Counted from the stretch's first letter, positions 1 to 5,529 are shown. The stretch: DNA of 7,891 bases from an uncultured Eubacteriales bacterium (GCA_934481505.1 CAKSPP010000056.1:1-7891); one strand, 5' to 3'. Made by a program: numbers and translations. Notes: generated by a model from the letters alone, not told the origin.

Positions 1-59
1 TGAATTTGATCGAATAATGTGAAATTATGAAGACAAATATTCAATATGGAGGTTTTGTT

Positions 60-1823
60 ATGAAATTCAAAAAAATCACGGCAATAATTTGTGCCGCGGC
101 ACTTATTCTTTCTTTGGCGGCTTGTGCAAAGAAAGCCGATTATTCGGGAACGACGGTCGTCGGAAAGGTGACCGCTGCTGACGGAAACAAAGTCACGGTT
201 TCGATAGGAACGCTTGACGAATCGGCTGATAACACCGCACAACCTGACAGCGACGGTACGGGCGACAGTCAAACGCCTCCCGATATGCCTGACAGCGACA
301 GTCAGACCCCTCCCGAAAAACCCGACGGAGATAGCAACAGCGACAGTCAGACGCCTCCCGAAAAGCCTGACGGCGAAAGCAATGACGGACAGACACCTCC
401 CGATATGCCGGGCGGAAGCTCCGCGACATTTACAGAATCGGGCGACACAGCCGAAATAGACCTCTCTGCGGCAACCGTTACCGAAAACGGGAATACTGTT
501 TCTGTTTCCGATATCGAGGTCGGCGACATCTTAAAAATCACCTTTAACGATAAAAATACCGCCGAAACGGTCGAGATAGTTTCCGTTTCTTCGAAACCCT
601 CGGGAACGGGCGGCGGACAGAGCAGCACCGTAACCCAGGGCGACAGTGCGACAACCATTTCATATGACGGCAGCTATTCCGATACTTCTTACTCTTCGAC
701 GGGCGACGACGAAAACGCCCTCCGAGTTGACGGGGCGACCGTAACCCTTGACGGAATTTCCGTCGATAAAAGTGCGGGTTCTTCTTCAAACACCGAAAAC
801 GGCGACTTCTACGGCGTAAATGCCGCTCTCCTCGCGACAAACGGAGCAAATGTCACAATCAAAAACGCAACAGTCACTTCTTCCGCACAGAACGGAAACG
901 GAATTTTCAGCTACGGCAGCGGAACGACAGTAACGGTTTCCGATTCGACAATAACCACGACTGCCGATAATTCAGGCGGAATTCAGACAACCGGCGGCGG
1001 AACCACAATCGCTTCAAATCTTACCGTCACGACTTCCGGCAACTCCTCGGCGGCTATCCGTTCCGACAGGGGCGGCGGAACCGTTAAAGTCGACGGCGGA
1101 ACCTATACTTCAAAAGGTTATAATTCCCCTGCGGTCTATTCGACAGCCGACATCACCGTAAAAAACGCAACGCTTACCGCCGAAAACTCCGAAGCTCTCG
1201 TAATCGAGGGGCAGAATTCCATAACCCTTGAAAACTGCAATGTTTCGGGTAATATGAGCGATACGAAAGGCACTTCGTCCGACGAAAACGTCCACAATGT
1301 CATGATATATCAGTCAATGTCGGGAGACGCCGATGTCGGAACAAGCTCTTTTTCGATGACGGGCGGTTCGCTTCTTTCAAATAACGGCGATATGTTCTAT
1401 GTGACGAATACCGACTGCAATATTTATCTTTCGGGCGTTACAGTCACAAATAAAGACAGCGACGCATATCTTTTGAATATCTGCGGAAACTCCGCTTCCC
1501 ACGGCTGGGGCACGGCAGGCAAGAACGGGGCGGACGTCACATTCGTTGCCGACGGACAGACTCTTGACGGCAATATCTCGGTCGACACGATATCAACTCT
1601 CAATATGACCCTTAAAAACGGAAGCACCTTTACGGGAACCGTCAATATAAGGGATAACGCCGAGGGCGGAAGTGCCGTTTCGGACAACGCGGTAATCACC
1701 GTTGAGGAAGGCTGCGTCTGGAATCTTACAGGCAACTGCACCGTCACGAGCGTAACGAATAACGGAACGATAAACTTCAACGGATACACAATCACTCTTG
1801 CCGACGGTACGGTATTGAAATAA
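60..1823 (+). CDS. Surface lipoprotein with repeat linker and right-handed beta-helix (adhesin-like)
   Basis: Predicted cell-surface lipoprotein of 587 residues. The N-terminus is a lipoprotein signal: MKFKK, a hydrophobic stretch (residues 6-18) and a lipobox LAAC with the lipidated Cys at residue 22. Residues about 32-51 and 121-177 look like two parts of one small beta domain (pattern VVGKVTAADGNKVTV ... SDIEVGDILKITF, similar to DUF5666-like domains), split by a Pro/Asp/Ser-rich linker (about 59-122). From about 197 to the end there are many short beta repeats (forms such as GATVTLDGI, GANVTIKNATV, NSITLENCNV) rich in Thr, Asn and Gly, typical of a parallel beta-helix. No catalytic motif is evident, so carbohydrate binding or adhesion is an inference. 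The start at 60 is chosen because GGAGG at 48-52 lies 7 bases upstream and the signal peptide begins there; an in-frame ATG at 27 would place the ribosome site inside the gene. No sortase motif is seen. Confidence 0.88.
   Translation: MKFKKITAIICAAALILSLAACAKKADYSGTTVVGKVTAADGNKVTVSIGTLDESADNTAQPDSDGTGDSQTPPDMPDSDSQTPPEKPDGDSNSDSQTPPEKPDGESNDGQTPPDMPGGSSATFTESGDTAEIDLSAATVTENGNTVSVSDIEVGDILKITFNDKNTAETVEIVSVSSKPSGTGGGQSSTVTQGDSATTISYDGSYSDTSYSSTGDDENALRVDGATVTLDGISVDKSAGSSSNTENGDFYGVNAALLATNGANVTIKNATVTSSAQNGNGIFSYGSGTTVTVSDSTITTTADNSGGIQTTGGGTTIASNLTVTTSGNSSAAIRSDRGGGTVKVDGGTYTSKGYNSPAVYSTADITVKNATLTAENSEALVIEGQNSITLENCNVSGNMSDTKGTSSDENVHNVMIYQSMSGDADVGTSSFSMTGGSLLSNNGDMFYVTNTDCNIYLSGVTVTNKDSDAYLLNICGNSASHGWGTAGKNGADVTFVADGQTLDGNISVDTISTLNMTLKNGSTFTGTVNIRDNAEGGSAVSDNAVITVEEGCVWNLTGNCTVTSVTNNGTINFNGYTITLADGTVLK
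264..410 (+). repeat. Degenerate in-frame tandem repeat encoding QTPP(D/E)(M/K)P
   Basis: Four copies of a GACAGTCAGACGCCTCCCGA-like unit begin near 264, 297, 342 and 384. They encode QTPPDMP, QTPPEKP, QTPPEKP and QTPPDMP, separated by Asp/Ser/Gly/Asn spacers of varying length. All copies stay in the lipoprotein reading frame. The unit forms a flexible acidic, proline-rich linker inserted between the two halves of the N-terminal beta domain. Near-identical DNA between copies makes gain or loss of units by recombination plausible. Confidence 0.8.
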
Positions 1824-1860
1824 AAAATCGGGGCAGCTCTTTTGAGCTGCCCCGTCTTTA
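1822..1860. terminator. Bidirectional rho-independent terminator between convergent genes
   Basis: A perfect 10-bp stem (GGGGCAGCTC at 1830-1839, GAGCTGCCCC at 1844-1853) with a TTTT loop lies just after the lipoprotein stop codon. On the plus strand it is followed by GTCTTTA, a weak T tract. On the minus strand it is followed by GATTTTTTA, a better T tract. It therefore probably serves the minus-strand EIIC-EAL gene, ending at 1886, as well as the lipoprotein gene. Confidence 0.88.
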
Positions 1861-1885
1861 CGGTTATATGTATAAACGCTGATAT

Positions 1886-3964
1886 TTATTTCCCGTCCTT
1901 TAACAGTCCTGCGAGCTTATCTATCGGCATATCCTTATAATAAAGATATCCCTGATAGATTCCGCAGCCGAGTTCCTCAAGCAGATTTTTCTGTTTTTCG
2001 GTTTCGACATATTCCGCGATAACCTTGAAATTAAGCCCTTTTCCGAGCTCGATTATCGACGCGACAATGCTTTGACTGCGTTCGTTTTCAAGGTCGCGGA
2101 TAAGATGTCCGTCGATTTTTATATAGTTGAAGTAGTTCTTTCTCAAAAGCGAAATCGCGGTGTGTCCCATTGAGAAGTCGTCCATAAAGATTTCGATATG
2201 GGCGTTCTTCAGCTCCTCGAAAGTTTCGGAAATGTTTTCGATATCGGTAAAGGCGGAATCCTCGGTTATCTCGACGCCGAACGTGTCGGGAGTGACTCCC
2301 GAATTCCCGACTTCTTTAATAAGCCATGTTCTGAACTTTTTATCCGTCAGAAGATCCAGCTGCAAGTTTATCGTAAACTTGAAGTCGGGTCTTTCTTTTT
2401 GCAAAGTCTTCAAATCTCGGAGGGCGGTTTTGACAATGACTTTCGTTAAGTCGCCGAACATTCCTCTGCTGTTTGCTATTCCGACGACAAGCGGCGGGTA
2501 GATATATCCCGTTTCTCCGATTCCGAAACGCAGCAAAGCTTCGGCACCTTTTATCTTTCCGCCGGAAACCTGCGGTTGATAGTTGATTCTTATCGTTCCT
2601 CTTGAAATATCCGAATTGAGTTTTGATACTATGTCGTCTTCGAAAGACCTCAATATCAGAGACTCGGTGTCGGAACTGTAAGGAACGCCCGCGGTTTCAC
2701 ATTCTCTGCATCTGGAAATAAGGCGGTCGAGGTAAATTTTCTGATTTTCTTTTTGGACTCGGTTTTCAATCAGAACGAATGGGGTATAGACCGCAACTCC
2801 GATAAGGATTATAACAATCTGCAAAACACAGCCGTAAATGCTGCCCGTCGCCTTGTATCCGCTTATTAAGACCGGTGTCGTCCACTGAACCGACGCGTTT
2901 ATAATGGGCGGAATTATTCCCGTTGCGAGAGCCGCGTAAGCTACCGCATAGGAAATTATCGGCGTCAAAAGAAACGGAATGAGATAAATAGGGTTTAAGA
3001 CTATCGGCAGTCCGAAAATGAGGATTTCGTTAATGTTGAAAATCAGAGGGATTGCCGAAGTTTTGCAGAGCCTTTTCTTGTGTCTGTCCTTTGAAAAGAG
3101 GGCGATTGCGATAAACAGGCTTATTGCGGTTCCGCAGCCGCCTATAAGCACGAAAGTGTCGATAAACGGTTTTGTTACGATCTGACCGTGCGAAAAAGCA
3201 AAAACGCCTGACGGGGAAGTCAAAAGCTCGTCGAAAACATTTCCTCCGTGAATTCCGAAGAACCAGAGAAGCGATTCGAAAAGCGTTATCAAAAATCCTC
3301 CGAGGAACGTCGCTCCGATGTCGTTGAAGGGCATGGAGAGCATTTCCGTTAAGAGGTCGTTGAAGTTTGCCGAGCCGTAAATGACGGTTATTATTTCCGC
3401 GACCGTTCCGAAAATAATGAAACATATAAGAATCGGAACAAGCGTCTGCATGCTTCTTGAAAAAGCGGTGTGTGCGGGGTGGCGTTTATTTATGAAGTTG
3501 TAAAAGAGCAGAAACAGCCGGGTCGAAAGCAGCGAAATCAAAATTGCGGGGAAGATGTTCGACATCTTCGTGTAACCGACGAGCGTTTTTGCTCCGCTTA
3601 AAACGTCGGGACCGAGAAACGCGAGATAACAGCCGAGAGAACATATACAGGCTGCGAGACGGATAGTGCTGTGGATATTCGTTTTTGCCGTATCGAAAAA
3701 CGAAATCGCGAACGCAAGATATACGGCGGCAAAGCCGAAAGTGATGTTGTAAAGAAGAGAAAGAACGCTGTAAATCGACCCTCCGGCGGCGGTCTGAATA
3801 AATTCTCTTACCGCGGTGACGGGGAAGTCCTGCAAAACAAGCGTGCTTGCTCCTATAAGGAAGATAGGAATAAGAAATGTGAAAGCTCCGCGGAGTGTTG
3901 CTATCAGCGGAATGCTTTCCGCACGGGCGTAAATCCCGAATATTCCGTTTGCAATTTTTTTCAT
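1886..3964 (-). CDS. PTS EIIC permease-EAL (c-di-GMP phosphodiesterase) fusion protein
   Basis: A 692-residue inner-membrane protein with two modules. Residues about 1-400 form a PTS EIIC domain of the cellobiose/lichenan type with roughly ten hydrophobic segments. It carries FFGIHGGNV (GIHG at 237-240), FNINEILIFGLPIVLNP (NE at 312-313) and VQWTTPVLISGYKATG, all hallmarks of that fold. After a charged linker (about 400-450) comes an EAL domain. It has EALLR (E475), N533 in INLQ, EITE (565-568), DD (595-596), KID (K616), AEYVET (E651) and YQGY (Q671). These are the metal-binding and catalytic positions of active c-di-GMP phosphodiesterases, so hydrolysis to pGpG is likely. Loop 6 reads DDFSMGHT rather than the usual DDFGTGYS, which could alter regulation. 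No EIIA, EIIB or HPr gene is nearby, so the EIIC part may act as a sugar sensor or a partnerless permease; this is inference. The start fits the usual EIIC N-terminus; the region upstream of it is unusual (see the poly-G entry). Confidence 0.92.
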   Translation of the reverse strand: MKKIANGIFGIYARAESIPLIATLRGAFTFLIPIFLIGASTLVLQDFPVTAVREFIQTAAGGSIYSVLSLLYNITFGFAAVYLAFAISFFDTAKTNIHSTIRLAACICSLGCYLAFLGPDVLSGAKTLVGYTKMSNIFPAILISLLSTRLFLLFYNFINKRHPAHTAFSRSMQTLVPILICFIIFGTVAEIITVIYGSANFNDLLTEMLSMPFNDIGATFLGGFLITLFESLLWFFGIHGGNVFDELLTSPSGVFAFSHGQIVTKPFIDTFVLIGGCGTAISLFIAIALFSKDRHKKRLCKTSAIPLIFNINEILIFGLPIVLNPIYLIPFLLTPIISYAVAYAALATGIIPPIINASVQWTTPVLISGYKATGSIYGCVLQIVIILIGVAVYTPFVLIENRVQKENQKIYLDRLISRCRECETAGVPYSSDTESLILRSFEDDIVSKLNSDISRGTIRINYQPQVSGGKIKGAEALLRFGIGETGYIYPPLVVGIANSRGMFGDLTKVIVKTALRDLKTLQKERPDFKFTINLQLDLLTDKKFRTWLIKEVGNSGVTPDTFGVEITEDSAFTDIENISETFEELKNAHIEIFMDDFSMGHTAISLLRKNYFNYIKIDGHLIRDLENERSQSIVASIIELGKGLNFKVIAEYVETEKQKNLLEELGCGIYQGYLYYKDMPIDKLAGLLKDGK

Positions 3965-3970
3965 TCACTA

Positions 3971-3982
3971 CCCCCCCCCCCC
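3971..3982 (-). promoter_or_regulatory. Poly-G(12) tract in the ribosome-binding position of the EIIC-EAL gene
   Basis: On the coding (minus) strand 12 consecutive G are followed by TAGTGA and then the ATG at 3964. The spacing of 6 bases is right for a Shine-Dalgarno site, and no AGGAGG-like motif is present elsewhere near the start. G-runs can pair with the CCUCC of 16S rRNA using one G-U wobble, so the tract probably acts as the ribosome-binding site. Homopolymers of this length slip during replication. The regulatory role is inferred; the tract and its position are directly visible. Confidence 0.7.
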
Positions 3983-4029
3983 GAAAAATCGAGGGCAACC
4001 ATCGGAAACCGACAGAGTTTTCCTCTGTC
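3978..4029 (-). promoter_or_regulatory. Structured 5' leader of the EIIC-EAL mRNA (two hairpins)
   Basis: Two hairpins are visible in the minus-strand transcript. The first, GACAGAG-GAAAA-CTCTGTC, is perfect over 7 bp (plus coordinates 4011-4029) and would sit a few bases from the predicted RNA 5' end, where it could protect the message. The second pairs CCCTCGA (3989-3995) with TCGGGGG (3978-3984) around a TTTT loop, with one G-T wobble. It would occupy five of the twelve G and leave seven free next to the start codon. Functional effect is inferred. Confidence 0.5.
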
Positions 4030-4039
4030 TATCAATATT

Positions 4040-4068
4040 ATTGTATCACAAAAGAACAAACATTGCAA
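4040..4068 (-). promoter_or_regulatory. Sigma-A-type promoter of the EIIC-EAL gene
   Basis: On the minus strand, TTGCAA (4063-4068) is separated by exactly 17 bases from TACAAT (4040-4045), preceded by TGTGA (extended -10 TGN). Both hexamers differ from consensus at one or two positions. The predicted start near 4033 gives a leader of about 70 bases, which includes both hairpins and the poly-G tract. Confidence 0.75.
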
Positions 4069-4122
4069 TCGTTTTTTTTGACCAAATCTGTCTTTTTGCA
4101 CAAAAAAACAACTTTTTTTGCG

Positions 4123-4155
4123 AAAAAAAGAAAAACGCCCCTCAGCCGAGGGGCG
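4123..4155 (-). terminator. Rho-independent terminator of the 131-residue protein gene
   Basis: Perfect 8-bp stem CGCCCCTC (4136-4143) / GAGGGGCG (4148-4155) with a 4-base loop. On the minus strand it is followed by GTTTTTCTTTTTTTCG. It lies about 25 bases after the stop codon of the gene ending at 4180 and separates it from the EIIC-EAL promoter. Confidence 0.88.
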
Positions 4156-4179
4156 AAAATTTGTTTGTCTTCGGAAAAC

Positions 4180-4575
4180 TTATTCTTGTGAACGCATAAC
4201 GACAGATCTTTCAAATTCGATTTTGAATGTGAAATCCTGCGGTTGTCCGTCGAAATTCTGCAATTTGATTTCCAGAGAAAAGTGTCCCTCGGAGCCTTTT
4301 AACGTGTCGGAAAGCCACCAGAACTCGCTGCCTTTTCTTAATTTTCTGTAAGGAGAGAGAATTTTGAAATTATAAAAATGTATTTCTCTTACGTCGGGGT
4401 CTCCGAGCGAGGCTTCGGTGTCGATTGTCAGTTTTAACATGTTGCGGTCGTCTTTGCGTTTCTCTTTTTGAAACTTGCCGTCGTCAAACGGAAATTCAAA
4501 AATTTCGATATCGGTTATCGCAGAGTCGTGCATTCCCGCGTGCCAATACCATTCGGGAAGAGCTGGCTTTTTCAT
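4180..4575 (-). CDS. Small uncharacterised cytoplasmic protein, 131 residues
   Basis: Function not recognised. The protein has no signal peptide or membrane segment and is rich in charged and aromatic residues. The N-terminus holds a distinctive PEWYWHAGMHDS motif (residues 7-18, with W9, W11, H12, H16 and D17). Later features are REIHFYNFKIL (63-73), FWWL (85-88) and alternating beta-strand patterns such as FSLEIKLQNF and DFTFKIEFERS near the C-terminus, suggesting a compact mostly-beta fold. The ATG at 4575 has AAAGGA 9 bases upstream (plus 4585-4590), and the gene has its own strong terminator, both supporting a real gene. I have an impression of similar short proteins in Clostridia but cannot name a family. 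No clear promoter was found; the hairpin array lies upstream. It is probably monocistronic. Confidence 0.8.
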   Translation of the reverse strand: MKKPALPEWYWHAGMHDSAITDIEIFEFPFDDGKFQKEKRKDDRNMLKLTIDTEASLGDPDVREIHFYNFKILSPYRKLRKGSEFWWLSDTLKGSEGHFSLEIKLQNFDGQPQDFTFKIEFERSVVMRSQE

Positions 4576-4641
4576 TGTGATTTTTCCTTTACCGTATTTA
4601 TTGAAGTTTTTGCGAATAGCATCGAACTCGGCTCACGAAGC

Positions 4642-4907
4642 GTTGTTTCACAACATGAAGCACTCGCAGGCGAGTGTGAAGCGAAAATGCAGAATTTGTG
4701 CTTGCCTGTTTTGGGGACGGGGTATTCTCAACTATAATAAATCAAGGCGAAGCCTTGTATGAAATCCGACGAAGTCGGAATGTAATCATTTTCGTAAGAA
4801 AATGTATGTAATCAATCCGAAGGAAACACTTTGACAAGTGATGACATACGCCTATCGGCGATTACATGCTCGCTTACGCGAGATTCCATACCAATCCTTC
4901 GGATTGG
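4642..4907. repeat. Array of mini-hairpins arranged as an inverted pair
   Basis: This stretch has no gene. It holds a series of short perfect hairpins: GTTGT-TTC-ACAAC (4642-4654), CACTCG-CAGG-CGAGTG (4661-4676), CAAGGC-GAA-GCCTTG (4743-4757), TCCGAC-GAA-GTCGGA (4765-4779), CATTTTC-GTAA-GAAAATG (4787-4804), CACTT-TGAC-AAGTG (4827-4840), CGCC-TATC-GGCG (4849-4860), CTCGC-TTAC-GCGAG (4869-4882) and CCAATCC-TTC-GGATTGG (4891-4907). Stems differ, but loops and spacers recur. Left-half spacers (TATGAAAT, ATGTAATC, TATGTAAT) reappear as near reverse complements in the right half (GACATA, GATTACAT, ATTCCATA), and GAA/GTAA loops become TTC/TTAC. Confidence 0.75.
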
Positions 4908-4910
4908 ATG

Positions 4911-4942
4911 AAAAAAGCACTTGCTTCCGCAAGTGCTTTTTT
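4911..4942 (-). terminator. Terminator of the tRNA-Asn transcript
   Basis: Perfect 8-bp stem GCACTTGC (4917-4924) / GCAAGTGC (4929-4936), loop TTCC, flanked by A6 and T6. Because of the A6 (T6 on the minus strand), it terminates minus-strand transcription one base past the tRNA CCA end. The symmetrical flanks would also stop plus-strand transcripts. Confidence 0.88.
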
Positions 4943-4943
4943 C

Positions 4944-5019
4944 TGGCTCCCCCTGTCGGGCTCGAACCAACGACCCTGCGGTTAACAGCCGCATGCTCTA
5001 CCGACTGAGCTAAGGAGGA
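4944..5019 (-). tRNA. tRNA-Asn (anticodon GUU)
   Basis: The 76-base minus-strand sequence folds as a cloverleaf. The acceptor TCCTCCT pairs with AGGGGGA (one G-T wobble), the D arm carries AGCTCAGTCGGTAGAGC, the anticodon stem TGCGG/CCGCA encloses CTGTTAA (anticodon GTT), and the T arm carries GGTTCGAGCC. The discriminator is G and CCA is encoded. It stands alone, with its own promoter and terminator. Confidence 0.96.
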
Positions 5020-5039
5020 ATATTTCTTTCAGCTCGATT

Positions 5040-5068
5040 ATTATATCACAAAATACCCCTGTTGTAAA
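5040..5068 (-). promoter_or_regulatory. Sigma-A promoter of tRNA-Asn
   Basis: On the minus strand TTTACA (5063-5068), a 17-base spacer and a perfect TATAAT (5040-5045) with extended -10 TG. Predicted transcription start near 5033, about 14 bases before the mature tRNA. Confidence 0.85.
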
Positions 5069-5428
5069 TAGGTGAGCCGACGATTTCATTTTTTTTTAAC
5101 AAATTATGCTCGGGCTGTTTTTTTTCGTGCGTAGAAGTCCTTGTTTCGGGTGGGGTTTCGGCGGGTGGGGTACAGCTTCGGCGACGAGGAGGAAAGGGCG
5201 GCTGTGGGAAAGTGGAAGATTTGATCGAGTAAGAGAAAACGGCGGTTTCTGAAATTCGCAGCCTTTCGGCAATTATTCGGGGCGATTGGACGGCGGAGGC
5301 TGTTGGACGAAATTGGGGTGGCGGAGAGTGTCGCGGTTTGTCATTCGGTATAGGGACTTTGTTCGGTTGGTGATTGTCTGCCGTTTTATTACAAAATAGG
5401 ACATTTTTATGGCTTTTGATATTGATAC
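5069..5428. other. Gene-free intergenic stretch
   Basis: Between the tRNA promoter and the promoter of the polymerase gene I see no convincing gene on either strand. The plus strand is G-rich from about 5140 to 5350, with GGTGGGG and GGCGG runs. A long open frame on the minus strand (5046-5717) encodes low-complexity Pro/Arg/Ser/Thr sequence, has no credible start signal and overlaps the polymerase gene antisense. A T9 run lies at 5089-5097. Decayed coding sequence is possible but not demonstrable. Confidence 0.55.
5148..5170 (+). other. G-quadruplex-type motif
   Basis: Four G-runs of three or four, GGG-T-GGGG-TTTCGGC-GGG-T-GGGG, with loops of 1, 7 and 1 bases meet the usual G3+N1-7 pattern. 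It lies in the gene-free stretch about 280 bases upstream of the polymerase promoter. Structure formation is predicted, not shown. Confidence 0.5.
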
Positions 5429-5457
5429 TTGAAAACGACGGCAAATTGTGATAAACT
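5429..5457 (+). promoter_or_regulatory. Sigma-A-type promoter of the polymerase-antiporter operon
   Basis: TTGAAA (5429-5434), a 17-base spacer ending in TGTGA (extended -10), then TAAACT (5452-5457). Predicted start near 5464, giving a leader of about 65 bases that contains two hairpins. Confidence 0.7.
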
Positions 5458-5476
5458 AAAATGTAAATTTGCGTTC

Positions 5477-5529
5477 GCCCGTCAGGGCATATATTATGAA
5501 AGGAAAGCCGCTGCGGCGGTGCTTTCGGT
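5477..5529 (+). promoter_or_regulatory. Structured leader with a Shine-Dalgarno separated from its ATG by a hairpin
   Basis: The best ribosome site, AAAGGA (5499-5504), is 25 bases from the ATG at 5530, too far for normal use. Between them AAAGC (5504-5508) pairs with GCTTT (5521-5525), and CGC with GCG inside, leaving a 2-base bulge. Folding would place AAAGG only about 4 bases plus the helix from the ATG. A small GCCC-GTCA-GGGC hairpin lies at 5477-5488. GGCGG (5515-5519) is a weaker alternative ribosome site. Confidence 0.45.

Noticed and set aside
27..59. Upstream in-frame ATG at 27 for the lipoprotein gene
   Set aside because: It would add 11 residues before the signal peptide and put the GGAGG ribosome site (48-52) inside the coding region; the ATG at 60 has correct spacing.
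193..658. Open frames on both strands within the lipoprotein repeat region
   Set aside because: They are shadows caused by the biased repeat composition; the lipoprotein frame has a signal peptide, ribosome site and terminator.
3486..3998. Open frame on the minus strand reading through the poly-G tract from a TTG at 3998
   Set aside because: It is a frame-shifted shadow of the EIIC domain with basic, unstructured composition. Reading it with 11 or 13 G gives TAG or TGA just after the tract, so slippage does not fuse it to the EIIC-EAL frame.
3983..4033. c-di-GMP riboswitch in the EIIC-EAL leader
   Set aside because: The leader is only about 70 bases and shows two simple hairpins without the conserved multi-helix core of the known c-di-GMP riboswitch classes.
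4468..4762. Two overlapping plus-strand open frames across the start of the 131-residue protein and the hairpins
   Set aside because: They cross the antisense of a supported gene and the hairpin array, with no ribosome site or recognisable protein features.
4642..4907. CRISPR-like array
   Set aside because: The units are short palindromes with different stems, not constant direct repeats with uniform unique spacers, and no cas gene is present.
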